Positions 50,539-62,255 of a stretch of 64,000 bases of DNA are shown here, piece by piece (the stretch's first letter is position 1; every line of letters starts with the position of its first letter). The notes beneath the pieces are model-generated. The model searched no databases, had not been told where the DNA came from, and saw only the letters and a list, made by a program, of their open reading frames with translations. The translations under genes and the position numbers were made by a program. Source of the DNA: Balanoglossus misakiensis (taxonomy: Eukaryota > Hemichordata); the NCBI GenBank assembly GCA_040954595.2, contig CM082586.2:3658001-3722000 (forward strand). The letters run 5' to 3'.

Positions 50539-51742
50539 CTACGAGTCAAGGCGTTCCGCGGCGACATCTCTTCGTTTCCGGCCGGCATCGCTCATGAGAT
50601 CCTTGTTTTGCTTGTACATTTGAACTCTCAAGGCGTGAACACGCTGTCTTTCCGCTAAGGCTTCTCTGTAGAGTTTATTCAAGACAAGATGCGCTGGAAC
50701 ATCCAGTGACGACAGACCCATACCCGGTAACGGTAATGGATCACGTTTAAAAACTAGAAGAGAAGGAGACGAAGAGTGTCCATCAGTGAGACGCACAGAT
50801 AATTGTATTATTGGAAAGTCGGGTTGAGCAAAGATTCACACATCAGTGTATGCAAGCCAATCCGGATTGACCACAATTGGAAGAAATCGTCCAGATCGTG
50901 TGGAATCAAATTACTTTTTAAATGTATGTCTCTAACTGAACATGCATATTTCTAATAAGAAATTGCATAGTGTGTCATGTTTTGGGCAATACGACCCGAG
51001 AAATTGTGTGCTACATTTTCTGCAGCGGCGTAATAACAAGCGGTATTGCGGCAAGTTTGAAACTCAAAAGAAAACACGAAAATGGTAAAAAAAAAAAAAG
51101 ATGTTGGTACTAAATTTTAAGCTAAGGACAAAAATATAAAAAACGTTGACTGTAATGCCCAGTTAAGTACTGTTCTTATCAATGTTGCGCAACTCAAATG
51201 GAAAACGTTGTACTTGTAAGAACAGTCGAGACGGGGGACTCTGTGTACAGCGAGGAAGGAAGGGTGACGTTTTCTTCTTGTGAGCTACACGACTTACGTG
51301 AAGCGTGAATGGGCAGACAGACAGCTGTCTCAGAAATATAATATTCGGTTTAACGGCGGTATATCATTCCACCTTTAATAAGCGACTCGTGGCGAGGGAG
51401 ACGTCCGTTAGCACATGGAACAGGCGACAGAATTTGATGCAAGACGATACTTCGTAAACGGTGCAGAATTCAAGAAAACGAAGCGGCACGAAACGTACTC
51501 TCACTAACAGAATGTTTGAGACAGACTGTTTCAGACCTTACCTAGAAGCTAGGTCCGGGCAGTCAGGAAAGGAAATGAAACTCACCTTGACCTTCTGTGT
51601 TTCCTTGGTTGAGTTTGGCAGAGTTGTGTAAATAGTTTTGCCATTCTTCTTCAGAGGGCCGGTGTATGCTATACGAATCTGCAACGACTGTGACTGTAAG
51701 TAGCACCGTCACTGAGAGCAACGCTAAACTGCAGTAATGCAT
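50539..51742 (-). CDS. CRH-like neuropeptide precursor B
   Basis: Coding exons 51742-51586 and 50753-50539 join in phase (G|TT gives Val) to give 123 aa. Residues 1-21 form a signal peptide (MHYCSLALLSVTVLLTVTVV, cleaved near VVA/DSY). An acidic propeptide runs to KR at 55-56. The predicted peptide 57-109 contains SSLDVP (67-72), leucine heptads and NKDLM (102-106), and ends at Ala109. GRKRR (110-114) then gives C-terminal amidation and cleavage, leaving a 9-residue tail. The SLDxP start, helical middle and N-x-x-L-M end followed by an amide are the marks of CRH/urocortin/DH44 peptides. The core is 7 residues longer than vertebrate CRH. It lies upstream of gene A in the same orientation and shares its promoter-exon layout, so the two are probably tandem paralogues. 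The short ATG is preferred because it follows an acceptor (GTGCAG, exon base 51755) by only 13 bp. Confidence 0.78.
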
Positions 51743-51755
51743 TTCCCACACAGGC

Positions 51756-51897
51756 CTGCACGAAAGAAAGAAGAAGAAAAAAGAAAGTGAGGAAAAGGCG
51801 AGAAAATAACGTTACAATGGAACCATCGAACGGCGTATTGGTCTTCAGAAACTGGACGAGCCTTGTCCCGCAAAAACATCATGAAGTAAAGTCTCAC
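51756..51897 (-). other. 142-bp 5' UTR intron of gene B
   Basis: The donor GCG|GTGAGA (last exon base 51898) and an acceptor with a long pyrimidine tract (CTTTTTTCTTCTTCTTTC...GTGCAG) remove 142 bp just before the signal-peptide exon. The predicted non-coding first exon is about 51990-51898. Confidence 0.6.
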
Positions 51898-52016
51898 CGC
51901 ATTTTTCAGAAACTAAGATATAGACCAAACGAATTCAGCAACGGCAGCAAGCTCACGACTCGTCAACTTATGAGTATTAATGGTCTCCACTGAGAGCAAG
52001 GCGCTCGTATTTGTAG

Positions 52017-52022
52017 TTTATA
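52017..52022 (-). promoter_or_regulatory. TATA box of CRH-like gene B (candidate)
   Basis: TATAAA on the minus strand (GCGTATAAACTAC), predicting a start near 51990 and a non-coding exon of roughly 95 bp. About 80 bp further upstream is ACACGTGACGTTTC, an E-box overlapping a CRE-like core. A CRE in the promoter would fit a cAMP-regulated neuropeptide gene, as in vertebrate CRH. Confidence 0.55.
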
Positions 52023-52149
52023 CGCAAGTCTCAACAAGGTGACATCATGACCGACAGATATGACACACTCAAAATCATGCACAAATCGCTGGCATGAAAC
52101 GTCACGTGTACGAGTCAAGCGTCAATTGGTGGCGCTCTTTCCGGGAGCC

Positions 52150-52162
52150 GGGGGGGGGGGGG
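52150..52162 (+). repeat. 13-nt G homopolymer
   Basis: A run of 13 G about 130 bp upstream of the gene B TATA box. Similar runs in this neighbourhood are at 49576-49588 (C), 49775-49785 (G) and 50443-50455 (C, followed by a CT repeat). Confidence 0.9.
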
Positions 52163-55100
52163 AGCTTGAAAATCTGTTTTAAATAGTGTGCATATTTAAC
52201 AAGTCCGGTGACTTCACGTTGAACACTGATTTCCAATTGACAAACCGTACTCGCCATGTTTGTATGGCGATATAGGCTGGAAAACCCCTTCGGCAGATCG
52301 GGCCATGTTTGTTTTCCTGATGACAATCTTAGAAGTTTCCAGAACCGGTGCTCTCTGGCACGTAGCGGCGCAGAACCCAGCTGGAAACTAGGACAGCGCG
52401 CAGTTGTAAAAGTAGAACGTTGGGTGCGGGGGAGAATCAGGCTGTCAGAGAAAAACAATATCCTCACATCATCTTGTATTACAATTACCCGAAAAGTACA
52501 TTTTGTTTATCTCATTAGAAAAAGGGAAGTCACGCTTCCTCAAGTGTACTCTCAATTCGAAATATCTCCAAAATTGAAGCAATTTCGGTCCCTTCGAGAA
52601 CACCAAAATGACTCACTTCAATGCAAACCAATTATATGTCTCTCATTTCATACTTATAAATAATCGTGTGTAATCGACCTACAAATTTCATTGACAAAGG
52701 ATGCTGTACACAATATCGCTTGTTTGACTTATACATCTTCGTATTACACACCGACTTCAGCGATACTATTAACCAAAAAGATGGTTTGACGCATTTTCAC
52801 ATTTTGCCGTTTTTCCATTTCGATCTGCATATCCGGTTGTTTCATTGAATCCATCAACAATGAGTTCGCATTCCGCAATGTATGGCGCGTGTTTTACAGG
52901 TTGTGTTCGCGAGTTCCATTAGTTCAACATGCACCATCTGTTGCTTCAAGCGGCCATTTTGTCCGAACAAAGAGGCGTTGAACGCTACATTCAGATTCTT
53001 CTGAGCTTGGTGCCGTACAATTACTTAATTGCCTGTTGTGGCATCTCCAATCTCGTTTCCATGGCTAAAACTCGCCTGAGCGCCTGTACAGACGCTACTT
53101 CACCTGAATGGTGTACACTGCGTCACACAATAATCGACCAAACAGCAACGTCAGTAATGATGCGGACAACCAGTTCCTAAAACTTCCTCATCTTATAAAA
53201 CTCTGAAACAAATCTTTAACGCCAGCGGAAAAAAGTGGTAAATATATATTTTTCATGTAATAGCATCTTAATTTGACCGTGAAATTCGAATGTGGGCATG
53301 AAACTTGATGTATTCCCAATCGTGGGCATGGAATTTCAAGTTGGAAAATCGTGACGCGGATTAACGAAGCAAAGCTGCTTGAAAAGGTGTTCTTGCGTCA
53401 GGTACCGATTTCTCTGGCTCTTAATGATGATAACAAGGTTAAAAATAAACAAAGCATTTAAAGGCGTCACTTTTTCAACAACAGTTTGCATATCGCTCGT
53501 GGATTAGTATTCCAAAGGGAGGCAATTACCAATGTAACGGCACAGTTGTTTTGGCACCCCTGGTAAACGTGAATTACCAACCCATGTCCACGTCCGTGCG
53601 AAGAAGAGTGTTACACCAATTTGCAAGAAAGGTCGTGTGGTAGACCACACTGCGCCTTGTAGTTGACAACCAATGACCCAGACTGCTAGATTATTAAAAC
53701 AAACATTGCCATATTTATTAAAGCGTCAGTAGCGACATCTTTTCAAAGTATTTTTCGTATAGCCTTTGTTTCTAACTCAGTTTGTGCCATTCTGTTTCTA
53801 CTCTTCAAAGGTGCGTATCTGTGTGTGCAGAATTGTGTCAACATCTACCATGTCTATTGCAGTCACAGTTTGATATTCGCAAGCAAAATTTACTCATTTT
53901 GCTGTATTCTTTTCCACGGGTGACACGCGTAATGACATCAACGCGCTGGCGAGCATCGTCTGTCACTTTGTACAAGTGCCTCACACGCCCGGATGAGCGG
54001 CATACCAAATAGGTTAATAGGATAGGACGCGCATCGGCAACGTAAAATAGTCATGAGTCAAATTTTCTATCGAGATATCTGACACCCGTTATCAGAAAGC
54101 CACAGGGTAGCAACGTGCAAAAAAACGGCCAGTTAGGATTCACCGGCCCCTCAAACTGCACATTTCATAACTACCCCAGTTAACGCACAGCGTTGTCAAT
54201 ACCTCCCGCCGGCTTCTGTCCGCGTTTGTATGAAATTTGGCAATTTGGCCGCCGCTCTGTGTCTTTTCGACGGAAATTGGCTTTGTGCTGACGCTAAAGT
54301 GATGCTTCGTGATCAATAGGGTTTGTAATTTGACAAGCCATGTTTCTGTCATTTCCTGTCTTTTCCTGGAGCCATAAGTTGAAGGGAAAAAATGACCGCT
54401 CATCTATGGAAGCGGTCCGCGGATTTACAAAAAATTCATTGTCTTCTCCTATTAAAAGCAATCTTGTTCTGTCAAATATGCGCTTAAAAACCGCCATTTT
54501 GTTCCTGCAAACGCCATCAGCCATTAGTATGTTGATTATACATAGCCGGGTACACGGTACAGTGATTAAATAGTATTTCGAAGACTGACAAGTGTTTACA
54601 TCATCGATATCCTGTGGTCGGAAACTAATAACGACAACTTTGTGTGCATCGCTAGACATCCTGGTGAAACGTGAAAAAGACAAAGAAACAAAAAAGTACA
54701 ATATGACACAGACACAAACATGTATACACGTTCAATCTGTGATCCCCATGTGCCAAATCTTGTAATACCGATTTAATGGTGGTTTGTGGATGCAACGAGA
54801 TCTCTACACAAATGCATGTACTAGGGCATGGACACGTTGAGTCACCCTTGGTACTTTTAAATCTCAGTTGGTAAAACTAAGTCGATATCGGCTAAACCTG
54901 GTGAAGCTTATTGCTTGTGGAAGTGGGTATATAAGAACATCGCTTACTGCGTAGAAACCTGGCTTTTGGCCTTTACATATTTGCCTAACACTTACTCACG
55001 GTCCCTGTAGAGGGGCCGTGATTTACTACAGAGATAAGTAACTATAAAGGCATATCGACTCTGGTGCAGCACATATTGCCAGAAGGTTCGATTCGAAAGA

Positions 55101-57309
55101 CTGCGTGAGTAATACCCATCAAACCTTTGGTGTAATTGAAACGAGATTTATTAAAATCGGGGGCACTGGATTTTTGTTATATTATGATTTAATTGGCGCG
55201 GGTTAATTTTGTGCAAATGGCCTATAAATTGCTTCATCATACGCCCTTTTCATAAAGAGTCGAAGCGATAAACATTCACCCATAGGTTATAGCTGAATGA
55301 AATACTCTAATTAAACGCAATAAAATATGAATAATGATCTCCGGTGAGTAACTGGCCATGTGATGCCATGGATGCTAATTTATGGCGCGATTACATTAAA
55401 GAAAACGTGTAAGTAATTTTGCGGCTGCTTTCTAGTCGCCATGACTTTCGAACGGATAATTCTATCAAAATGTACAGGATACAGCAACTCAACAAAAGTA
55501 CAGTAAAACTTCATCCCTAATGAAGATTTCTGTCCCATAAACATTTCGTACTCTAGACAGTGCACAGACAGTCTTTGGGACACCGCAATTTTCCCAATTG
55601 ACAAGGGCCTATCGTCGTCACATGCGAAGTTTCGTGACGTGAATGACATTATACAAAGCTGCATCTCTCCAATTACAACGCCTATTTATATAAGTGTGTG
55701 TAATACGATGATACAATTGACATTTCGCCTGGTATTTGCAGGAACAGAGTAAAATGCCGTCTGAAGATAAAATTATATTTATACCTCATTGTTTGTCATG
55801 ATGTACAGTGTCGTACAAAGTAACGATCGCATTGTTCAATTTTGCAATGATGTACATTGTAGCAGTTACACTTTGCGCCTACTTTGGCGTGCTTGCGAAT
55901 GCGTTGTATGGGACCCGAACACGCAGCCGCAGACTGGACGACACCTCCCTTTAAGAATCATAATTGTAATAACGTGTTGCTTGTCCACCTGTGGCAATTC
56001 CATGTACGAGAGTTAGACCAAACAGCAGACGCCGTATTGAAAACCAACTGGGGAAGTATTGAGCTCAAAACATGAGGTGCCATCGCAAAGCGATGTCCTA
56101 TAGGTAAAATGTAATGAGCCACAGGAAACCTGCGTTCAACAGATTCTCATATCTGAGTAAACAGGAAATATTTACTTCAATGAGAACTCTTGGCCGCGCG
56201 ATAATTGATCTCATCGGGGTAGGAAGGGCGCGCAGATGGCAACCTGCTGATTGTTATTGTTGTGAAATAAAAATGAAGGATTTTGTCACAAACTCACGAA
56301 CTGTTGAAGATTGTGCAGAAAGTTAAATGAAATTTTCTGAGAGCATATTCGTGCCGCGGACAACGAAAACTAAAGAGACTCGTGCTTCGGAGAAAAAACA
56401 ACCAATAGACGTTCCTGTGACGTCAATGAACACGTGACAAGTTTAACCCTATTTGCAGTTCCCCATTGTTTAATGTATGAGACACACGTTTCAATTTAAC
56501 TGGCCAGCACTGCAGATAATAAATCACTATTTAAGGAAAAGATCAGATAGGTTGAGTTACCTGTTCTCTGTATCATGGTGAAATTAATTGTAAATTACTC
56601 TGAATAATAACTTTGCAAAACAGATTGCAGTAAACTCAGGAAGCAGATCAATGGTTGTTGATTGTTGGCCTTTAATATGAAGTTTGTAATCAGAGCAAAT
56701 ATTCACGATTCAAGCGTTCAAAACCTACATATGACACTGAGACATACATTGTGATATGATAGGAATAATCATTTCTATATGGAAAATGGTAATTCGGGAC
56801 TACTTTTCATTTGTTTCAAGTAGCTTGGACTTTTTATGATTGTCGCCATTTCGTCTGGATCCACAGGTATCGCATAACGACAGCAGCAACGATATGGGAT
56901 ACGATCATTGATAGGATACTCGTGAAAGAAAGTACTACAGATTATACCCTTTCAACTTCCAATCCTGCATGCTGATTTGTGTCCTGATAAAAAACCAGAT
57001 AGCTATCATCACCAATTCCTCTATTACTGCTATTGCCGTCCCATGGGTTCCGCAAAAACTGTTAACAGCGTTACGCTTCGGATGACACTGTTTTTTTCGA
57101 ATTAATGCAAATCCTATGGGATGGTTGTATATTTAAATTGAAATGAGAAATGTACGAGGATGGACTTGACATATTCGGTTTCATATTTTAATAGCAAGTG
57201 CGGAAAGTTAAATGTTTACGTGTTTACTAAGAAGTGAAAAATCTCGGCGGTGGGCCTTTGTGTATTTTTAATAGTGGGATTCTCGAACGTCATTAACACC
57301 AGGTCGCTG

Positions 57310-57336
57310 TGACGTCATCTCGCATCTGTGACGTCA
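57310..57336. promoter_or_regulatory. paired palindromic CRE sites
   Basis: Two perfect TGACGTCA palindromes (57310-57317 and 57329-57336) lie 19 bp apart, just under two helical turns. They are beside a relatively CpG-rich stretch that extends to about 57600. This is a plausible ATF/CREB-controlled promoter or enhancer, but no gene start is established next to it. Confidence 0.5.
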
Positions 57337-58820
57337 TGCTCGGCCACTGTTTTGCTGTATGTTTCGCCCAACCACGCTCTAGTAGCCTTAGGCAATGCTT
57401 GTCACTTAGTAACGCTCGACTTGAAGGAGGTCGCGCGTGCGACGAGCTTATCCGAAGAAGTGCGACGGTCATGGTCAGTTGAAAAGCTAGAATCAAACTC
57501 CTGCATACAAAGTTTTCGGGTTCATTCCGCATGGAAAGTGTCGCTGTGCGTTTTGGGCATGCGCAACGACTAACTCCTTTTGTCTCCTCGCTTCGCCATG
57601 TTCGTGGAGTAAGGTTTGAATTGGTAACAAAGAATGTGTTCCCTGCAATATTTAATTATCATCCCTTGCATGGTCGACAAAAATGACGCAAAATGAATTA
57701 TCTAACGCTGCTCTTAAACCGTTCTGCACCATGATTGCCTTTCAGGGGTGTTTAACGAGTTTGGGTCGTCATCATTTCCCGCTACACTCAAGAGACACTT
57801 CTGGTAATAACTTTATTGAAGAGCTAGACAGGCTTGTACGTGAGTGCAGCTTTGGAACACTTCGTGATATGATACTGTAGCCGAGACCAGCTCCTGGCAC
57901 GGGGCCAGCCAGACATTGGCCTACGCCAAAATGTAACTGATTGACTGGGGCAATTTTGACGGTGTGTGAACACGTCTTGATCATCCAGTTTTGAATATTC
58001 GATACAAGCATTAAAATACATGAGAAAATTTGAAATCTGAAATGTCTAATATGATCAGCAACCCCTTGTTATTTTACATGATAGTCTATGCACGAACACC
58101 GCCCCCACATGCTGATTGTTGTGTTTATCTATCCCCAGTGGAATATCAAAAGTGGGTTTGGTTTGAAAAGTATACTGTAGCTCAAATAAGCTATTCTTGA
58201 ACTTTCACATCTCGACGTTTAATCCAACACATACTTTACTTTCATTCACTTATTTGTTCTTCATAATTTCCCCTCTCTTTTTCTTTGGGACAGCTAAAAT
58301 CTCATTCATTCGTAGGCTTACTATAACAGCTGGCATTCACAATTGCTCCTAACTCTGTTTTAGCGCTTTTGAAGATATAATAGTCTTATAAATCAAGAAA
58401 GTGTTCACCCACGCGAACTATTAATTTGACTCAGAGCTGCTTTTGTAAGAGAATCGAATTTGTTGATAATCAGTAACTGGAGTATACTACTGCTCAAATT
58501 GGACCCGTTTTCTTGCAAATATCAAGGGTGACTCGTGCGAGCAAACTGCAATGTCTTTGCTACTAAAAACGTTTCGGACATTTCAGTGCATGGAAGACTT
58601 CTTTGGAAATGCTCGGTTCAAGTCAGTGGTACTCGTTTCAATGTTCCTTAATCAGAACTAAATGTGCCCGTGGGCGTGTGGGATCTTTAGAACATTAGAA
58701 GAATTTAGGCTTTGCGGATGGATTCGGATAGAAACATGATGACGGAGAGATACGCTTATTATTGGAGTTAAAAAGCGAAATGTTACAAATAGACACACGG
58801 ATGTGGTTAATATAAGAGAG

Positions 58821-58872
58821 ATGTCGGCCTCGTTGGACAAATACACGTTCATGGACACGTTTCAAGCAACAG
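58821..58872 (+). CDS. possible short first coding exon
   Basis: ATG to a consensus donor (CAACAG|GTAAGG) reads MSASLDKYTFMDTFQAT. I found no downstream exon to join, so it may be chance. Confidence 0.15.
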
Positions 58873-61800
58873 GTAAGGTACAAGGAAAACTAACCTGAAA
58901 TACATGTCAGTTCCAACGTGTGTGACCGGTCTGGCTACAGAGGTGAACTGACCAATTTTATGCACAATGTCCTTTTATATCAGCAATTACATCATAGTGC
59001 CAGATTAGCTTGTGTTCATTGGTCAAATGAAACTTCCAGGTGGTTTGCATATAATTACGATCAACCAATTGAAGGTAAGTACTATTACGTCACATGAATA
59101 ATTGAATAACTAATTACTGCAGAATACAGGTATAACATACATACAGATATACATATAAATTCAATGGATCAACGAGGCCGTTACAAATATAAGCGGTGAA
59201 AATTGTCACAGATGCGAGAAATTGATGCTAAGCTAAATAGCCGATTTGATGTAAACTGTACCTGCGAATGACGTAATAAATTTTCGAAACGTTTGTGCTT
59301 AATGTTACAATACTTAAGACGAGGTTTCCCTGGCCTACTTTTGGGTTTTGAAATACCGTTCCCTTCCCTCCTATCGTCCCAACCTCCTTACTTAAGCGTC
59401 AAGTAGTGCACGAAATGAAAGTTAAAGTGAAGAAAACATTCCCCCAAGGTCAAAAACGCAGAGTTGTGCAAGTGTCGTGTTCGTAACTGCATGACAGCAC
59501 TTCACTCACAGTTGACGTCCGCGATCAAAGTGTAGTGTGCGCCTGGGGGGATGGGAAACTTTCGAGAAAGTCACCCATCTCATCCCATCCCATCTTCAAG
59601 TCGTTGGTGTTTTTTTCTAGCAGTGCAAGGGTCTTAATGAGTAAGTGTCGTCTACAGAGCCTTGGCTGTTGATTAAAAAGCGACAATTAAAATCAACATG
59701 ATGATGCATGACACACCTGAACCCGGAGAAATTATAGGCTAGGTGTCTATAGAGGATACGGTATTTTCCTATTAAGCTCTATAGAATGCCATTTCAGATT
59801 ATACATCCAAGATAGAGATGCGTTCCCTTCTGAAACCCGCGTGTGCTTGGATAGATTATTTACATGCAAAGAAGATCACTATTTATTCTCATCAATTAGC
59901 CATCCTGCATTGACCTACAAAATCTGCGTGGGATACGATGAGGTAGATAAGTGCTATATCTTTAAATGCTACATCCCGGAAATCTAAGGTTAGATAAATG
60001 TTAGTTGCGTGAACGGCGACGTTTGATCCATCTCCATAACTCATACGCCATTCCGTTCTACATATGACGCGTAACAAGCTTTGAGCTGTTGGGCAATATA
60101 CCACAGACTCTCTTTGTTGGCAATGCTCACTAACATCGAGGTCGTCTTCAAGAGTAAACCGGGTCCGAAATCCAGAGACCGACTATTAGCAAGTCCGTAC
60201 AGTCACTCTCTCTGTATCCCATCCAACCTCGGTGTGCCTACATTGGATACTTACAGGCATATGGGATTAAATATCAGTTGGCTACAAGTTCCCAAAAGAC
60301 ACTCAGTGTTTCTGAAGAGTGTGTTTCAATTAGTCGAAGAGCTATTATCACCAACTAAATTGCCTAGGGAGATTAAGTTTTGAGTAGGATTCTTTAGAAT
60401 GAATACTCTTGCCATTCGATGAAATTTTAATTAATTCTTTCCATTTTCCCCCGATGCATTTAGTAAAATGCATTGAATATAATGCATTTCAAAAACACTG
60501 AGTAATGCATTTCCGACAAGATGCAATCTAGTCTTCTGGTACCATTACCTCTGCCATAAATTTCCATTATCTATAATCTTTGGCTATTTTTGTATTTTTT
60601 TGTTCCGTATATCAATAGAAGTTTTTTGTTTGACTGCTCAAAGAATAACGAAATGCCCATTATTTAGCTAATTGATTTTGTTGTGTTGTGATGGGATTAC
60701 TAGTATACGTTTTAAGCAAAATATCATTTTGGTGTAATTCAGTGGCAAGGAAATCAACAGCCCGCGTTTAAGGATACAGACTTCGCCATGACCTTCAAAT
60801 GCCATTTATGATGACAAAGTCACACACGTCTTCAGGGAAGGATTACTGATGTCTCATCGGGACAAGACCCGCGGATTCACGACTTTGATGAGAGACCGAG
60901 ATACACAATACGACATTGTCATACGAGGGACGCGCTTTCAGGCACATATTAAGGAAGTTTGGGCGCGATTATAATCGTGGCATTACGCATGAAAATCGGA
61001 GCTGTCAGACTATTCAGGCGAACTTTGGTAAAATATTACATGCAGCGTTGGAGGACGCCTTGTTATCCACTATCAGACTACAGAAATAATGGTCTCTGAA
61101 ATAGATGTGACATTTTATGATGAATATTTAACGAACTCGAAAGAACGATGAATTCAACCGGATGACGTACTTTAAGCAAAACAAGTTCTTTTGAAGTTAC
61201 CGGCTGAGAGGCGTTATATACGAGCACTTGATAAGAAGAATCAACATTTATCTTTTGTGTGGATGTTTATTTTCCCTTCCAGAATGCAGGTTTTGGAGTT
61301 TTGGGGCGTCTGGTATTAAAAGACACGACAGAAAGATCTTCGTACCTGAAAATTTGTTCGATGTTGCTTGCCAGTTGACGAATGTCTAACCCAAGATATC
61401 CGCCCGTTTGGTTCAGAGATGACAAACTATACAGTGATGCGTAATCTCCGACCGGGGGCGTAATAAGAAGCAATTCAGTGCATGAAATGAAATAGGATTG
61501 TCGCAAATACGTCTACCGGAGCCATACGCGTCATATAGGCGGGGTAAATACAATACCTTGGCGATGTGACTGTTATCAAGTTAATGTTGCATTTCCTGTC
61601 TTCATACACGCTCTGCACAAATTGGTGTTGGAATCGGAAGCTTGGCAATTGACGTTTGCCCCCCCCCCCCCCAAACATAGTTATTTCGTTAACCAACTGG
61701 CATCACGTGACTCGAACGGGTCGCTGCCTAAGACGTTTACATTCAAATTTGTCTGGGAGTTAAATTACTCTGTATCTGCCCTCGTACAATAAATTAGATA

Positions 61801-61919
61801 AAACTGCGTGACGTTCAATAAACAACTTTAACCATCACACCATGATTCTGTGTTTTCAGATTTTTTACTTACGGGTGGGTATAGGCCGGATATTTATTTT
61901 ATTCTTATTTTTTTATTTC

Positions 61920-62255
61920 CTAATGCACGTCTTGATAGTATCCAAACATGAATGATGCTGCGATCAGTTCTTTCGAAACATTCAATGAGACGATGACGTC
62001 ATTATACCTGTCTGTCATATCAGTCTTTAGAACTCGGTTGATTTTGAAATTTTTCAATAAACTTTGACATTTTTCGCTTCCACGGTCAGTATTTGGCTCT
62101 AAACGTTTGTGGTCGACAGCAGATAAAAAGCAGACTCCAATTTGAACAACAAGACGAAATTTATGGGCTATAAACAGAATGATTACAATGAAAAGGTACT
62201 GGCTATTTTTACAGGAGTGTAATATGCAAAGGCAGCATAAAACTGCCGAAAACAT
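61920..62255 (-). CDS. unrecognised open frame with hydrophobic N-terminus and nearby poly(A) signals
   Basis: A 111-codon frame starts at a true ATG with MFSAVLCCLCILHSC, a signal- or anchor-like start followed by a second hydrophobic stretch. The rest is hydrophilic and ends FMFGYYQDVH. Immediately after the stop codon the minus strand carries several overlapping AATAAA hexamers. No family is recognised. The AT-richness of the flank may explain the hexamers by chance. Confidence 0.22.
   Translation of the reverse strand: MFSAVLCCLCILHSCKNSQYLFIVIILFIAHKFRLVVQIGVCFLSAVDHKRLEPNTDRGSEKCQSLLKNFKINRVLKTDMTDRYNDVIVSLNVSKELIAASFMFGYYQDVH

Noticed and set aside
52102-52663. Opposed open frames of 121 and 135 codons
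   Set aside because: Both strands are open through the same DNA with no recognisable protein, and they begin in the gene B upstream region.
54294-54701. Minus-strand frame whose inner ATG follows an acceptor-like pyrimidine tract
   Set aside because: The 121-residue product has no recognisable domain and no partner exon; another minus frame overlaps it.
61267-61506. Resemblance of SLNQTGGYLGL to the galanin N-terminus
   Set aside because: The match is a few scattered residues, with no flanking cleavage site and no signal peptide; I consider it chance.
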